64,000 bases of DNA, from the NCBI RefSeq assembly GCF_013363975.1, contig NZ_JABWGN010000003.1, positions 248,001 through 312,000 of the forward strand, read 5' to 3'. The DNA comes from Nonomuraea montanisoli. Its GTDB lineage: Bacteria > Actinomycetota > Actinomycetes > Streptosporangiales > Streptosporangiaceae. The notes beneath the pieces are model-generated. The model did no database searches and was not told the DNA's origin. It was given only the letters and a program-made list of their open reading frames with translations. The number at the start of each line of letters is the position of its first letter. Position 1 is the first letter of the stretch. The position numbers and the translations under genes were made by a program. This document shows, one piece after another, positions 33,646-44,169 of the stretch.

Positions 33646-35295
33646 TCAGTGGGTCAGCGAGCGGTCCTCGCCCGACCCGATCGCGGCGTGCTCGTCCTCG
33701 TGGCCGTGGCCCTCGTCCAGAGCGATCTTCTCGCCGCCGTACGCGCGGGACATGCGGGCCCGGAGCTTGCCGAGCGGCCCGCGCATGCCCTTCGGCGGGA
33801 TGCCGGCGCCGTCCGCCTCGACGGGCAGCATCTGCACCGCCTCCTTGCCGCGCACGTGAGCCTCGATGTCGTCCGCCGGAGGCGTGTGGATCTCGATGAA
33901 CTCACCGTGCGGCAGCCGCTTGATGACGCCCGACTCGACGCCGTGCGAGACGACGGCCGCGTCGGAGCGCTGCAGGCCGAGGCAGACGCGGTAGGTGATG
34001 ATGTACGCCAGCGCCGGCCCCACGAACACCAGCACCCGGCCGATGTACGTCGTCCAGTTGAGCGAGATCTGGAAGTTCGCCGAGAGCTCGTCGTTGGCGC
34101 CGAGCAGCCAGAGCACGCCGTAGAACGTGATGGCGGCCATGCCGATCGACGTGCGGTGCGGGTTGTTGCGCGGGCGCTCGGCGATGTGGTGCTCGCGGTG
34201 GTCGCCCGTGATCCAGCGTTCGAGGAACGGGTACAGCGCGAGACCGGTCATGACGAGCCCCAGCGGCACGAGCGCCGGGATGATCACGCTCAGCGGCAGC
34301 GTGCCCGCGTGGGACGTGCCGAAGAGGTTGATCTCCCACGACGGCATGAGCCGCAGCGAGCCCTCCAGGAAGCCCATGTACCAGTCGGGCTGCGAACCCG
34401 CCGAGATGTCCGCCGGCGTGTACGGGCCGAACAGCCAGATCGGGTTGATCTGGGTGAACGTGGCCAGCCCGGCCACCACCGCGAACGTGAACAGGGTGTA
34501 CGCGCCCGCCTTGGCCATGAAGGCCGGGTAGAACGGCGCGCCCACCACGTTCTTGTTGGTGCGGCCCTTGCCCGGCATCTGGGTGTGCTTCTGCACCCAC
34601 ATGAGCACCAGGTGGGCCGACACGAGCGCCAGGATGAGGCCCGGGATGAGCAGGATGTGCAGCGAGTAGAACCGGGAGATGATGTCCTCGCCCGGGTATT
34701 CCCCGCCGAACAGGAAGAACGTGATGTACGTTCCGACCAGCGGCAGCGAGATCGCCACACCCTCGGTGATCCGCAGACCGGCGCCGGAGAGCAGGTCGTC
34801 GGGCAGGGAGTAGCCGGTGAGGCCCTCGACCAGCGCCAGCGTCAGCAGCAGGACGCCGATCAGCCAGTTGAGCTCGCGGGGCTTGCGGTACGCGCCGGTG
34901 AAGAACACCCGGAGCATGTGCACCATCATGCCGGAGACGAACAGCAGGGCCGCCCAGTGGTGCATCTGCCGCACCAGCAGGCCGCCGCGCACGTCGAAGC
35001 TGATCTCCAGCGACGACGCGTACGCCTCAGACATCATGACGCCCCTGAGCGGGGCGTACGAGCCGTTGTAGGCGATCTCCCCCATGCCGGGCTTGAACCA
35101 GAGCGTCAGGAACGTACCGGTCAGCAGCAGGAGGATGAACGCGTAGAGGGCGATCTCACCGAGCAGGAACGACCAGTGGTCGGGAAAGACCTTCCGCAGG
35201 TTGCGCTTGAGGAAGTTGGCCCCGCCGATGCGCTCGTCGAGGAAGTTCGACGGACCGGCGACGCCCTTGGGAACCGTTGTCAGGTCGCTGCTCAT
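33646..35295 (-). CDS. qcrB: Cytochrome bc1 complex cytochrome b subunit
   Basis: The 549-residue membrane protein binds two b-type hemes and the quinol sites of complex III. The paired heme histidines are in RQMHHWAAL and SLHILLIPG segments, and the quinol-oxidation PEWY-like motif appears as QPDWYMGF. The long charged C-terminal tail is typical of actinobacteria. It is the last gene of ctaE-qcrC-qcrA-qcrB; its ATG overlaps the qcrA stop. QcrB joins the cta oxidase in a supercomplex in this phylum. Confidence 0.97.
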   Translation of the reverse strand: MSSDLTTVPKGVAGPSNFLDERIGGANFLKRNLRKVFPDHWSFLLGEIALYAFILLLLTGTFLTLWFKPGMGEIAYNGSYAPLRGVMMSEAYASSLEISFDVRGGLLVRQMHHWAALLFVSGMMVHMLRVFFTGAYRKPRELNWLIGVLLLTLALVEGLTGYSLPDDLLSGAGLRITEGVAISLPLVGTYITFFLFGGEYPGEDIISRFYSLHILLIPGLILALVSAHLVLMWVQKHTQMPGKGRTNKNVVGAPFYPAFMAKAGAYTLFTFAVVAGLATFTQINPIWLFGPYTPADISAGSQPDWYMGFLEGSLRLMPSWEINLFGTSHAGTLPLSVIIPALVPLGLVMTGLALYPFLERWITGDHREHHIAERPRNNPHRTSIGMAAITFYGVLWLLGANDELSANFQISLNWTTYIGRVLVFVGPALAYIITYRVCLGLQRSDAAVVSHGVESGVIKRLPHGEFIEIHTPPADDIEAHVRGKEAVQMLPVEADGAGIPPKGMRGPLGKLRARMSRAYGGEKIALDEGHGHEDEHAAIGSGEDRSLTH

Positions 35296-36404
35296 GCGTG
35301 ACCTCCCTTGGACCTGGCCTCGGCCTCGGCGTCACCGCGCTCCCAGTAGCTGGGACCCGGGGGCACCGCGAAGTCGCCCTTGGCGATGAGGTAGCCCTGG
35401 TCGTCGACCGTGATCGGCAGCTGCGGCAGCGGCCGGGCGGCCGGGCCGAAGATGACCTTCGCGCCGTCGGCGGCGTCGAACGTCGACTGGTGGCAGGGGC
35501 ACAGGATGTGGTGGGTGGTCTGCTCGTACAGGGCCGCCGGGCAGCCCACGTGCGTGCAGATCTTGGAGTAGGCCACGATGCCGTCGTGCGTCCAGTTGAG
35601 GTTGGTGCCCGACTTGATCTCGTCCGCACGGAACTTGATCAAGATCAGCGTGGCCTTGGCGAGGGCGTTGAGGTCGTGCTCGTAACCCTCGGGAACGACG
35701 GACAGGATGCCGCCCGGCGAGTTGAAGTCGGCCGCGCGGATCGGCTGGCCGGTGCCCTCGACGACGAGGCGCAGCGGCTTGCCCTCCTTGGTCTTCTCGC
35801 CCCAGACGGTGTGGCGCAGCGTCTCGTTGAACTTCGCGCCCGGCATCTTCGAGTTGTCGAGGTCACGCAGGAGGACCAGCGGGATCAGGCCGAGCGGGGC
35901 CGCCGCGAGCAGCAGGGTGCGGCGCAGCAGCGGGCGCTTGACGAACCCGCTCTCCTTGGCGCCCTGGAGGAAGGTCTCGGCGACCACCTCGCGAGTGTCC
36001 TCGTCGGAGACCATCGGGTGGCGCTCCTGGATGAGGGAGTACTTCGGCATGATCTGGCGGACCCAGACCACGATGCCGACGGCCAGCCCCAGCAACGCGA
36101 GCGTGAGGCTGCCTCCCAGCGCGAGGGTGGAGGTCGCGGTCTTCTCCGGGCTGCCCACCTGGAACACCACGTAGGAGATGATGAACGCGATCGCCGCCAG
36201 GAAGGTGATCGTGAAGCACAGCGCCACGATCTTCTCGGCCTTGCGGGCCTTGGTCTCGTCCTGGTACGTGACGCCGGCGACCTCCGCGTCGCGTGCGGCG
36301 GGTTCCCCGTCGCCGAGCATCGAGGTGCCCGGGGCGGGGGTGCCGATGACGCGCTTGGGCGCGCGCTCGTCCGGCTGCTCGATCTCGTGCTCGATGTCTG
36401 TCAT
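35292..36404 (-). CDS. qcrA: Cytochrome bc1 complex Rieske iron-sulfur subunit
   Basis: The 370-residue protein has three membrane helices (residues about 65-210), the actinobacterial form, and a C-terminal Rieske domain whose [2Fe-2S] ligands are in CTHVGCPA and CPCHQSTFD. It passes electrons from quinol to the diheme QcrC. ATG 36404 overlaps the qcrC stop. A frame open upstream is qcrC in another phase. Confidence 0.97.
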   Translation of the reverse strand: MTDIEHEIEQPDERAPKRVIGTPAPGTSMLGDGEPAARDAEVAGVTYQDETKARKAEKIVALCFTITFLAAIAFIISYVVFQVGSPEKTATSTLALGGSLTLALLGLAVGIVVWVRQIMPKYSLIQERHPMVSDEDTREVVAETFLQGAKESGFVKRPLLRRTLLLAAAPLGLIPLVLLRDLDNSKMPGAKFNETLRHTVWGEKTKEGKPLRLVVEGTGQPIRAADFNSPGGILSVVPEGYEHDLNALAKATLILIKFRADEIKSGTNLNWTHDGIVAYSKICTHVGCPAALYEQTTHHILCPCHQSTFDAADGAKVIFGPAARPLPQLPITVDDQGYLIAKGDFAVPPGPSYWERGDAEAEARSKGGHA

Positions 36405-37210
36405 GACTTCTGTCGCTTCTTCGCGGTGATCCAGATGGAGGCGAGTACGAGGGCGGTGATGCCCACGACCCAACCTACGAGACCCTCGGTCACGGGGCCA
36501 ATGCGGCCCAGGCCGAAGCCTCCCGGGTCCTTCTGCTCGCGCACCTGGGTGATGTAGGCGATCATGCTGCGCTTCTCTTCGGGCGTGATCGTGGTGTCGT
36601 TGAACACCGGCATGGCCTGCGGGCCAGTGGCCATCGCCTCGTAGATCTGCGTGGGGGTGGCCTGGTTCAGGTTGGGCGCGTACTTGCCCTGCGTGAGCGC
36701 GCCGCCCGCGCCTGCCCAGTTGTGGCACTGGATGCAGTTGGCGCGGAAGAGCTCGCCGCCCTTGCCGGCGTCGCCGAGCGCGGGGTCGACCTGCTCCTTG
36801 CCGGGCACCTGCGGGCCGCCGCCGAGCGACTGCACGAAGGCGCCGATCTGACGGATCTTGTCCGGCGTGACCCAGCCCGCCATCGGCTTGCGCGGCACCT
36901 GGGCGCCGGGGTTGGACGCCGGCATGCGGCCGGTGCTCATCTGGAAGTCGACGGCCGCCGCGCCCACGCCGATCAGCGTCGGGCCGGTCGAGGTGCCCTG
37001 CGCGTTCATGCCGTGGCAGCTGGCGCAGTGAACCTCGAACAGGCTCTTGCCCGCGGCGACGTCGTCGAGCTTGCCCGAGGCAAGGGCCGCGTCCGCGGGC
37101 CTGCCGGCCTGGACGAACGCGGTGTATACCATCCCGACCAGCGCCAACGCCAAAATCAGGACGGCGTATCTCGCGAGGGGATGCCGCCGCCAAGCGGTGA
37201 TCCTAGTCAC
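36401..37210 (-). CDS. qcrC: Cytochrome bc1 complex diheme cytochrome c subunit
   Basis: The 269-residue protein has an N-terminal membrane anchor, two class I cytochrome c domains with heme sites CASCH and CIQCH, methionine ligand regions near the ends, and a C-terminal helix (GLVGWVVGITALVLASIW). This diheme form replaces a soluble cytochrome c and feeds electrons straight to CtaC. GTG start 14 bases after the ctaE stop. Confidence 0.97.
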   Translation of the reverse strand: MTRITAWRRHPLARYAVLILALALVGMVYTAFVQAGRPADAALASGKLDDVAAGKSLFEVHCASCHGMNAQGTSTGPTLIGVGAAAVDFQMSTGRMPASNPGAQVPRKPMAGWVTPDKIRQIGAFVQSLGGGPQVPGKEQVDPALGDAGKGGELFRANCIQCHNWAGAGGALTQGKYAPNLNQATPTQIYEAMATGPQAMPVFNDTTITPEEKRSMIAYITQVREQKDPGGFGLGRIGPVTEGLVGWVVGITALVLASIWITAKKRQKS

Positions 37211-37224
37211 AGAGATCCCGTTCC

Positions 37225-37875
37225 TTAACGAATGATGTAGATGGTCGCGAAAAGACCGATCCAGACGACGTCGACGAAGTGCCAGTAGTAGGACACGACG
37301 ATGGCGCTGGTGGCCTGCTCATGCGTGAAGCGCTTCGCGGCGTACGTGCGTCCCAGCATGAACAGGAACGCGATCAGGCCACCGGTCACGTGCAGGCCGT
37401 GGAAGCCCGTCGTGAGGTAGAACACCGACGTGAATGCGTTGGCGGACAGGGTCGCGCCCTCGCTCGCCAGCTCGCCGTACTCGTACAGCTGCCCGGCGAC
37501 GAAGACGGCGCCCATCAGGAAGCTGACGATGTACCAGAAGCGGAGCTTGCCGACCTGTCCCTTCTCAGCGGCCCACACGCCGAGCTGGCACGTCACACTC
37601 GACAGCACCAGGATGATCGTGTTGACCGTCGCGAACGGGATGTTCAGGTGAGCGCCCTCGGCCGTCGCGCCCTTCGGCAGCAGCGCAGGCCCCCATTCGA
37701 GGCCGTGGCCCTCGCTCACCGACCGGATGGTGAAGTACATCGCGAACAGCGCCGCGAAGAACATGAGCTCGGAGGACAGCCACACGATGGTCCCGACGCT
37801 GACCAGGTTCGGTCTACGGGCCGGGTGTGCTGTCGTCGTCGAAGTTATTGCGGATGCTGTCGCCACGGGCAGCAT
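37225..37875 (-). CDS. ctaE: Cytochrome c oxidase subunit III
   Basis: The 216-residue membrane protein has five helices, with the family signatures [27 protein letters not shown] and [15 protein letters not shown]. It is the first gene of the bc1 operon, as usual in actinobacteria, apart from ctaCDF. ATG 37875 has GGAG 9 bases upstream. Confidence 0.96.
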   Translation of the reverse strand: MLPVATASAITSTTTAHPARRPNLVSVGTIVWLSSELMFFAALFAMYFTIRSVSEGHGLEWGPALLPKGATAEGAHLNIPFATVNTIILVLSSVTCQLGVWAAEKGQVGKLRFWYIVSFLMGAVFVAGQLYEYGELASEGATLSANAFTSVFYLTTGFHGLHVTGGLIAFLFMLGRTYAAKRFTHEQATSAIVVSYYWHFVDVVWIGLFATIYIIR

Positions 37876-38043
37876 TATTGCGGCTCCGGGTGTCGGTCCG
37901 GCGCACGACCCCCCGTTAGCGGGGGTCCGGAGACCATCAAGCTGGGATAATTCCTGCAAATCACGCGCCAGGGGCGGCGGCCTGGGATTGCACGCCGCCG
38001 CACCGGTACGATCCCAGGTGACCCTATACCGCTTCGACCGATA

Positions 38044-38472
38044 GTGAGCGCGACCGTGAGCACCGACGACACCATGAAGGTCCTCGTCTACAGCGACGAC
38101 GCCACCACCCGCGAGGAGGTGCGGCAGGCTCTCGGCCGCCGTCCGGCCGCCGACGTGCCCTTCGTGGAGATCGTCGAGTGCGCCACCGAGCCCAAGGCGC
38201 ACCAGTGGCTCGGCTCCGGCGAGATCGACGTCGCCGTGCTCGACGGCGAGACCCAGCCGGCCGGCGGCATGGGCGTGTGCCGCCAGGCCAAGGACGAGGT
38301 CTACGACTGCCCGCCGGTGTGCCTGATCATCGCCCGGCGCGACGACCGCTGGCTGGCCGAGTGGTCCAAGGCCGACGCCGTCGTCCCGCAGCCGCTGGAG
38401 CCCCTGGTGCTGGCCGACACCGTCGCCGACCTCATGCGCCGCCGCTCCTCCACCCGACTCAACGCTAAGTAG
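38044..38472 (+). CDS. Stand-alone receiver-like protein
   Basis: A 142-residue protein with a receiver fold: acidic pair at 18-19 (VYSDD) and the phosphorylation-type Asp67 (VAVLDGET). The conserved Lys near the end is replaced: AVVPQPLEP instead of a KP motif. It has no output domain. Canonical phosphorylation is therefore doubtful. GTG start, without a clear ribosome site. It is divergent from ctaE, and its TAG stop directly abuts the trpD GTG. Confidence 0.75.
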   Translation: MSATVSTDDTMKVLVYSDDATTREEVRQALGRRPAADVPFVEIVECATEPKAHQWLGSGEIDVAVLDGETQPAGGMGVCRQAKDEVYDCPPVCLIIARRDDRWLAEWSKADAVVPQPLEPLVLADTVADLMRRRSSTRLNAK

Positions 38473-39519
38473 GTGCCCTCCGTGGATGCCCGGACCACCT
38501 GGCCCGCCCTGCTGTCGGCGCTCCTCGCCGGCGAGCACCTCACCGCCGACGAGACCGCGTGGGCGATGCGAGAGATCATGTCCGGCTCCGCGACGTCCGC
38601 GCAGATCGCCGGCTTCGCCGTCGCGCTGCGCGCCAAGGGCGAGACCGTGGCCGAGGTGGCGGGCCTGGCCCGCACCATGCTGGAGTTCGCCACGCCGCTG
38701 AGCGTGGAGGGCCCGGTGGTCGACGTGGTCGGCACCGGCGGCGACCGCGCCCACACGGTCAACGTCTCGACGATGGCGGCGATCGTGGCCGCCGCGGCGG
38801 GCGCCCGGGTCGTCAAGCACGGCAACCGCGCGGCCTCCTCCTCGTGCGGCGCGGCCGACGTCCTGGAGCACCTCGGCATCCGGCTCGACCTCACGCCCGA
38901 GCAGACCGCCCGGGTCGCCCGGGAGGCGGGCATCGCCTTCTGCTTCGCGCCCGTCTACCACCCGGCGCTGCGCTTCGCCGGGCCCCCGCGCAAGGAGATC
39001 GGCGTCCCGACGGTCTTCAACTTCCTCGGCCCGCTCACCAACCCGGCCCGCCCGGCCGCCCAGGCGATCGGCGTCTACGACGCCGGCATGCTGCCGGTGC
39101 TCGCGGGCGTCTTCGCCGAGCGCGGCGTGTCGGCGCTGGTGTTCCGCGGCGACGACGGCCTCGACGAGCTGACGATCTCCACCACCTCCACGGTGTGGAC
39201 GGTCCGCGACGGCGCCGCCACGCAGACCGTGTTCGACCCGGCCGTGCTGGGCATCGCGCGCGCCGACGCGGGCGCGCTGCGGGGCGGCGACGTGGCCTTC
39301 AACGCCCAGGCGGTGCGCGACCTGGTCGGCGGGACGACGGGGCCGGTGCGCGACGCGGTGCTGCTCAACGCCGCCGCCGCGCTGGTCGCGCTCGACGGTC
39401 CGGGCGAGGACCTCGACTCCGCCATGATCGACGCGTACGCGCGGGCGACGCAGGCCGTCGACTCCGGCCGGGCCGCCGCGACCCTCGACCGCTGGGTCGA
39501 GGTCAGCCGCGCCGCCTGA
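38473..39519 (+). CDS. trpD: Anthranilate phosphoribosyltransferase
   Basis: The 348-residue enzyme joins anthranilate to PRPP in tryptophan synthesis. Signatures are [17 protein letters not shown] (PRPP loop), [12 protein letters not shown] and the anthranilate-site [11 protein letters not shown]. No other trp gene is nearby, so it is a detached trp gene coupled to the receiver-like protein. GTG 38473 follows the upstream stop with no gap; GTG 38482 is an alternative. Confidence 0.96.
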   Translation: MPSVDARTTWPALLSALLAGEHLTADETAWAMREIMSGSATSAQIAGFAVALRAKGETVAEVAGLARTMLEFATPLSVEGPVVDVVGTGGDRAHTVNVSTMAAIVAAAAGARVVKHGNRAASSSCGAADVLEHLGIRLDLTPEQTARVAREAGIAFCFAPVYHPALRFAGPPRKEIGVPTVFNFLGPLTNPARPAAQAIGVYDAGMLPVLAGVFAERGVSALVFRGDDGLDELTISTTSTVWTVRDGAATQTVFDPAVLGIARADAGALRGGDVAFNAQAVRDLVGGTTGPVRDAVLLNAAAALVALDGPGEDLDSAMIDAYARATQAVDSGRAAATLDRWVEVSRAA

Positions 39520-39576
39520 CCCCTTTCCGCCTGCGCACCGGCCCCGTCTCACCGCGCGGGCCGCGGTCGTCGTCGA

Positions 39577-39617
39577 ACGGGCCGCGCCGTGTCCTGCCCG
39601 GACATGGCGCGGCCCGT
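39577..39617 (+). terminator. Terminator of the trpD transcript
   Basis: A stem of 18 pairs with one G-U (39577-39594 with 39600-39617, five-base loop) starts 58 bases after the trpD stop. Confidence 0.85.
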
Positions 39618-39623
39618 CGTCGC

Positions 39624-39657
39624 GTACGGCGTGCACGGCTTGTACGGCGTGCACGGC
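39624..39657. repeat. Two direct copies of a 16-bp sequence
   Basis: GTACGGCGTGCACGGC occurs at 39624-39639 and 39642-39657, within the 381-base gap between trpD and the transpeptidase gene. The gap holds no gene. Confidence 0.7.
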
Positions 39658-39858
39658 GCGACCCGGGCCGTGCCGCTGACCGGCCTGTACGGCCCTGAGC
39701 GGCCCTCAGCCAGCCGCAGGCCCGATTCCGCATGACGGGAGTGGCGGGACCGTCACAGAGCGCCAGGAGCCCTCTGACGGGCCGGGACGCGGTAGCCCGG
39801 GGTCAGGCACCGGAATGACAGGCAGCCGAATCAGGGCGTCCGGGTCAGGGCGGGCGAG

Positions 39859-39914
39859 TCAGGGCGTCCGAGTCAGAAGGTCGTCGTCAGGGCGTCCGGG
39901 TCAGAAGGTCGTCG
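39859..39914. repeat. Tandem 28-bp duplication covering a stop codon
   Basis: Units 39859-39886 and 39887-39914 differ at one base. The second contains the stop codon of the L,D-transpeptidase gene (39901-39903, minus strand); the first is a downstream copy. Partial copies continue to about 39831. Confidence 0.85.
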
Positions 39915-41094
39915 TGGGGCCGTCCTTGAGCGAGCTCCACTTCAGCCATTCCTTCCAGCTCTCCTGCCAGTGCCCCCACCCGTTCGTGGGCTCCAGCACC
40001 CGAGGCGACCCCGTGATGATGATCGGGTCGCCGATCAGGGTGTTGTCGAGGAACCACTTGGCGTTCGCCGGGCTGACGTTCACGCACCCGTGGCTGACGT
40101 TGGAGTTGCCCTGCGCCCCCACCGACCAGGGCGCACTGTGCACGTACTCGCCGCTGTTGGAGATCCGGACGGTGTCGTAGACCGTGAGCTGGTAGTAGCC
40201 GGGCTGGCCGGGACCGATGCCGGGTGAGGTCATGACCGTGACGTTCTCCCGGGACATGGCCAGGTGGATGCCGGAGGTCGTGTAGAACTTCCAGGCGCCG
40301 CCCTGCCCCGCGCTCATCGGCATGGTGCGGATGACCTTGCCGTCGCGCTTGACGGTCAGGACGTGGTTCTGCGTGGTGCCGCGGGTGATCTGCTCGCGCC
40401 CGATGCGGAAGTCGAGCCGCACGTCGCGCTTGCCGTACAGGCCCTCGCCGCCGCGCACGCCGGCCAGGCGGGCCTCCACGCGCACCTTCGTGCGGGCGGG
40501 CCAGTACTCGTTCGGCCGGAAGTCGACGTGCCGGTCGTCGAACCAGTGCCACGCGCCCTGGACGGGCTTGGAGCTCTGCACGCTGAGGTTGCGCTCGATG
40601 GAGACCCGGTCGGTGACCGGCTTGTCGAAGGTGATCATGACGGGCATGCCGACGCCGACGGTGAGCCCGGTGTCGTTGCTGTTGGGGGTGATGTACTCGA
40701 TGTCGAAGGTGTCCTTCGCCTTGACCGTGGTGAAGGTGCTGGAGCTCTCCTTGCGCTTGCCGTCGGCGTTGACCGCGACGGTCCGCACCGTGTAGGTGGT
40801 GCCGGGCCGGGCGGTCTGGTTGCTGCGCCAGCGGGTGCCGTCGTCGCTGATGACGCCGGGCAGGCGGCCGTGTGCGCTGGTGACGTGGACGCTCTTGAGC
40901 GTCCCGGCGTCCGCGGCGACGACCACGGTCTCGTCGGTCGGCACGTCGCCGGTGCGGTCACGGGGGCTCACGGCCACGAAGACGTCCGGGGCCGCGGCGG
41001 GTTTGACGGTCTGCTTGGTCGCGGTGGTGGCGGTGCAGGCCGTCAGCAGCGACACGGCGATCAGAGCGGCCGATCCATGCGCGAGGTGCCCCAC
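39901..41094 (-). CDS. L,D-transpeptidase lipoprotein (LdtMt2-like)
   Basis: The 397-residue lipoprotein has signal and lipobox SLLTACTA, two Ig-like domains (about 40-250) and a YkuD catalytic domain with SHGCVNVSPANAKWF (Cys near 337). It makes 3-3 cross-links between peptidoglycan stems, a reaction resistant to most penicillins. The tryptophan-rich C-terminal extension (WGHWQESWKEWLKWSS) matches the LdtMt2 group. GGGGGAG lies 5 bases before the GTG. Confidence 0.93.
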   Translation of the reverse strand: MGHLAHGSAALIAVSLLTACTATTATKQTVKPAAAPDVFVAVSPRDRTGDVPTDETVVVAADAGTLKSVHVTSAHGRLPGVISDDGTRWRSNQTARPGTTYTVRTVAVNADGKRKESSSTFTTVKAKDTFDIEYITPNSNDTGLTVGVGMPVMITFDKPVTDRVSIERNLSVQSSKPVQGAWHWFDDRHVDFRPNEYWPARTKVRVEARLAGVRGGEGLYGKRDVRLDFRIGREQITRGTTQNHVLTVKRDGKVIRTMPMSAGQGGAWKFYTTSGIHLAMSRENVTVMTSPGIGPGQPGYYQLTVYDTVRISNSGEYVHSAPWSVGAQGNSNVSHGCVNVSPANAKWFLDNTLIGDPIIITGSPRVLEPTNGWGHWQESWKEWLKWSSLKDGPTTTF

Positions 41095-41189
41095 GAGTAC
41101 TCCCCCGTCCCGTTCGGTCCCTTCGCCTCTTGTCTTACCCTGCGTGATGGATTGGCCACTTCCGCGACGTGGTAAAGATCATCAAAAAG

Positions 41190-41220
41190 CGGGCGTCCTC
41201 CCCCAAGGAGGACGCCCGCT
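41190..41220 (-). terminator. Intrinsic terminator of the ctaC-ctaD-ctaF operon
   Basis: A 13-bp perfect stem (41190-41202 with 41208-41220) is followed, in the minus direction, by a run of five T (41185-41189). It lies 27 bases after the ctaF stop. Confidence 0.9.
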
Positions 41221-41247
41221 GGTCAGGCTCGGATCAGACGGCTCGGG

Positions 41248-41661
41248 TCAGTGCGAGAAGTTGCCCCGGTAGTACTGGAACACGAAGCCGATCATGGCCA
41301 TGATCACCAGGAAGACCCCGATGATGAACATCCACAGGCCGATGACGAACCCGGCGAAGGCGAAGGCCGCGGCCAGGCAGAGGAACAGCGGCCACCAGCT
41401 GCTCGGGCTGAAGAACCCGATCTCGCCGGCGCCGTCGCTGATGTCGGCCTGCTTGTTGTCCTCCGGCTGGGCGCCGATGCGCCGCGCGGTGAACATCAGG
41501 TAGTAGCCGATCATGAAGGCGAAGCCGACCGAGATGGCCATGGCGGTGGTGCCGACCGGCTCACCCCGGCCCGACTCGGCCTTCGTCCAGAACCAGTAGG
41601 CGACGTCGACGCCGGCGAAGAACAGGCCGCACAGCAGGAACAGCCAACCCTGGACCTTCAT
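41248..41661 (-). CDS. ctaF: Cytochrome c oxidase subunit IV (actinobacterial)
   Basis: The 137-residue protein has four membrane helices (WLFLLCGLFFAGVDVAYWFW first) and the conserved GFFSPSSWWP loop of actinobacterial CtaF, a structural subunit of the aa3 oxidase. Its ATG overlaps the ctaD stop by one base. Confidence 0.95.
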   Translation of the reverse strand: MKVQGWLFLLCGLFFAGVDVAYWFWTKAESGRGEPVGTTAMAISVGFAFMIGYYLMFTARRIGAQPEDNKQADISDGAGEIGFFSPSSWWPLFLCLAAAFAFAGFVIGLWMFIIGVFLVIMAMIGFVFQYYRGNFSH

Positions 41662-43322
41662 CAGGCCTCAACCTCCTGGGCGGACTTGGCGGACGTGTGG
41701 GGGTAGTGCAGGTCGAACGCCGGACGCTCCGAGCGGATGCGCGGCAGCGAGGTGAAGTTGTGCCGCGGCGGCGGGCAGGAGGTCGCCCATTCGAGCGAGC
41801 CGCCGAAGCCCCACGGGTCGTCGACCGTGACCTTGGGCGCGGTGCGCCAGGTCTTCCACACGTTGTAGAAGAACGGCAGCGTGGACGCGCCGAGCACGAA
41901 GGCGCCCACCGACGAGATCATGTTGAGGTCGGTGAAGCCGTCGGCCGCGCTGTAGTCGGCGTAGCGGCGCGGGAACCCGACCACGCCCAGCCAGTGCTGC
42001 ACGAGGAACGTGGTGTGGAAGCCGATGAACAGCAGCCAGAAGTGCAGCTTGCCGAGCCGGTCGTTGAGCATCTTGCCGGTGAACTTCGGCCACCAGAAGT
42101 AGAAGCCCGCGAACATCGCGAAGACGACCGTGCCGAACACCACGTAGTGGAAGTGGGCCACCACGAAGTAGGTGTCGCTGATGTGGAAGTCCAGCGGCGG
42201 CGAGGCCAGGATGACGCCCGTCAGACCGCCGAGCAGGAAGGTGATGAGGAAGCCGACCGAGAACAGCATCGGCGCCTCGAAGCTCAGGTGGCCCCGCCAC
42301 ATCGTGCCGATCCAGTTGAAGAACTTCACGCCCGTCGGCACCGCGATGAGGAACGTCATGAACGAGAAGAACGGCAGCAGGACCTGGCCGGTCGGGAACA
42401 TGTGGTGCGCCCAGACCGTGATGGACAGACCGGCGATCGCGATGGTCGCCGCCACCAGGCCGATGTAACCGAAGATCGGCTTGCGGCTGAAGACCGGCAG
42501 GATCTCCGTCACGATGCCGAAGAACGGCAGCGCGATGATGTACACCTCGGGATGGCCGAAGAACCAGAACAGGTGCTGCCACAGGATCGGGCCGGAGTTG
42601 GCCGCGTCGAAGATGTGGGTGCCGAGCTTGCGGTCGGCCTCCAGCGCGAGCAGCGCGGCGGCCAGCACCGGGAACGCCATGAGCACCAGCATGCTGGTCA
42701 GCAGGACGTTCCAGGTGAAGATCGGCATGCGGAACATCGTCATGCCGGGAGCGCGCATGCAGATGATCGTGGTGATGAAGTTGACCGAGCCCAGGATGGT
42801 GCCGAGACCCGACAGCGCCAGGCCCATGATCCACAGGTCGCCGCCCATGCCGGGCGAGTAGACCGCGCTGGACAGCGGCGCGTAGCCGAACCAGCCGAAG
42901 GAGGCGGCGCCGTTCGGGGTGAAGAAGCCCGACACCGCGATGACGCTGCCGAACAGGTAGAGCCAGTAGCTCACCATGTTGAGGCGCGGGAACGCCACGT
43001 CGGGGGCGCCGATCTGCAGCGGCATCAGCTCGTTGGCGAAGCCGGCGAACAGCGGCGTCGCGAACATCAGCAGCATGATCGTGCCGTGCATGGTGAACAG
43101 CTGGTTGAACTGCTCGTTGGTGGTGATCTGCAGGCCCGGCTGTGCCAGCTCCGCCCGCATCACCAGCGCCATGACGCCGCCGATGAGGAAGAAGACGAAC
43201 GACGTGATCAGGTACAGATGACCGATGATCTTGTGGTCGGTGGAGGACAGCCACTTGGCGATGATCCGGCCCTTGGGTGTGGGCCTGGCCGTCGTCCGGA
43301 GGGGCTCTTGGATGGCGGTCAC
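41661..43322 (-). CDS. ctaD: Cytochrome c oxidase subunit I
   Basis: The 553-residue catalytic subunit has twelve helices and the heme-copper signatures [15 protein letters not shown] (CuB His and cross-linked Tyr), WAHHMFPTG and [17 protein letters not shown]. It reduces oxygen to water and pumps protons. GTG start overlaps the ctaC stop (GTGA). Confidence 0.98.
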   Translation of the reverse strand: MTAIQEPLRTTARPTPKGRIIAKWLSSTDHKIIGHLYLITSFVFFLIGGVMALVMRAELAQPGLQITTNEQFNQLFTMHGTIMLLMFATPLFAGFANELMPLQIGAPDVAFPRLNMVSYWLYLFGSVIAVSGFFTPNGAASFGWFGYAPLSSAVYSPGMGGDLWIMGLALSGLGTILGSVNFITTIICMRAPGMTMFRMPIFTWNVLLTSMLVLMAFPVLAAALLALEADRKLGTHIFDAANSGPILWQHLFWFFGHPEVYIIALPFFGIVTEILPVFSRKPIFGYIGLVAATIAIAGLSITVWAHHMFPTGQVLLPFFSFMTFLIAVPTGVKFFNWIGTMWRGHLSFEAPMLFSVGFLITFLLGGLTGVILASPPLDFHISDTYFVVAHFHYVVFGTVVFAMFAGFYFWWPKFTGKMLNDRLGKLHFWLLFIGFHTTFLVQHWLGVVGFPRRYADYSAADGFTDLNMISSVGAFVLGASTLPFFYNVWKTWRTAPKVTVDDPWGFGGSLEWATSCPPPRHNFTSLPRIRSERPAFDLHYPHTSAKSAQEVEA

Positions 43323-44146
43323 TGGGCGCTCCCAGTCTGGGTCGCGATGTACTGGTCGTACTCAGCCTGCGGAACGAGCTTGACGTTGAACAGCATGCGG
43401 CTGTGGTCGACGCCGCACAGCTCGGCGCAGCGGCCGGCGTAGACGCCGGGCTTGTTCAGCGTGACGATCTCGAACTTCCGGCCCTTGTCGTTCTCCTGCA
43501 GGCCGGGGATCACGTCGCGCTTGAAGAGGAAGGCCGGCACCCAGAAGGAGTGGATGACGTCCGGGGAGCTCAGGTCGAACTCCACGCGCTTGTTCACCGG
43601 CAGGACGAGCTGGGGGCCCTGGTGGTAGTCGTTGACCGGCACGCCGGTGACGGGCTTGAGCGTCTTGCCGCCGATGACCGTGGTGAAGCGCCAGCTCCAC
43701 TGGAACGCCTCGACCTTGACCTGCACGTCCGGCTTGCCGGACACGGCGTCCAGCTCGCGGGTGTCACGGGCGGTGAAGAAGAAGAACACCGACACCATGA
43801 CCAGCGGGACCAGCGTGTAGAAGATCTCGATCGGCAGGTTGTAGCGCACCTGCGGAGGCAGCTCGGCCTTGGCGCGGCGCCTGGTGTGGAAGATGCACGC
43901 CCACACGATCAGGAAGATGACGACGGCGCCCGTGGCGAGCGCGGCGATCCAGGCACCGTTCCACAGATTGGTGACGGTGTCACCCTGGGTGGTGATGCTC
44001 GGCGGAAGGAGGCCACGACTCCAGTCGGCCTCGGGCACGTCATTAGCACACGCCGTCACGGTGGCCAGCAGCAACGCCAAAGCGGCGGCGCGCGGCACCC
44101 CGCGCCGGGCCAACGAACGCCGTGTCGAACGGCGAGTCGGACTCAC
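43319..44146 (-). CDS. ctaC: Cytochrome c oxidase subunit II
   Basis: About 275 residues: an Arg-rich N-terminus, signal with lipobox-like ATVTACAND, two membrane helices and the CuA domain with [14 protein letters not shown]. It takes electrons from QcrC. GTG 44146 was chosen because it starts at the signal peptide; GTG 44182 is in frame but sits inside a palindrome. First gene of ctaC-ctaD-ctaF. Confidence 0.95.
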   Translation of the reverse strand: MSPTRRSTRRSLARRGVPRAAALALLLATVTACANDVPEADWSRGLLPPSITTQGDTVTNLWNGAWIAALATGAVVIFLIVWACIFHTRRRAKAELPPQVRYNLPIEIFYTLVPLVMVSVFFFFTARDTRELDAVSGKPDVQVKVEAFQWSWRFTTVIGGKTLKPVTGVPVNDYHQGPQLVLPVNKRVEFDLSSPDVIHSFWVPAFLFKRDVIPGLQENDKGRKFEIVTLNKPGVYAGRCAELCGVDHSRMLFNVKLVPQAEYDQYIATQTGSAQ

Positions 44147-44169
44147 GGATCGCCTACCCCACAGATGAA

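Noticed and set aside
35292..37193. Open frame joining qcrA to the qcrC region
   Set aside because: qcrC is clearly read in another phase with two CxxCH motifs; qcrA begins at 36404 with the usual overlap.
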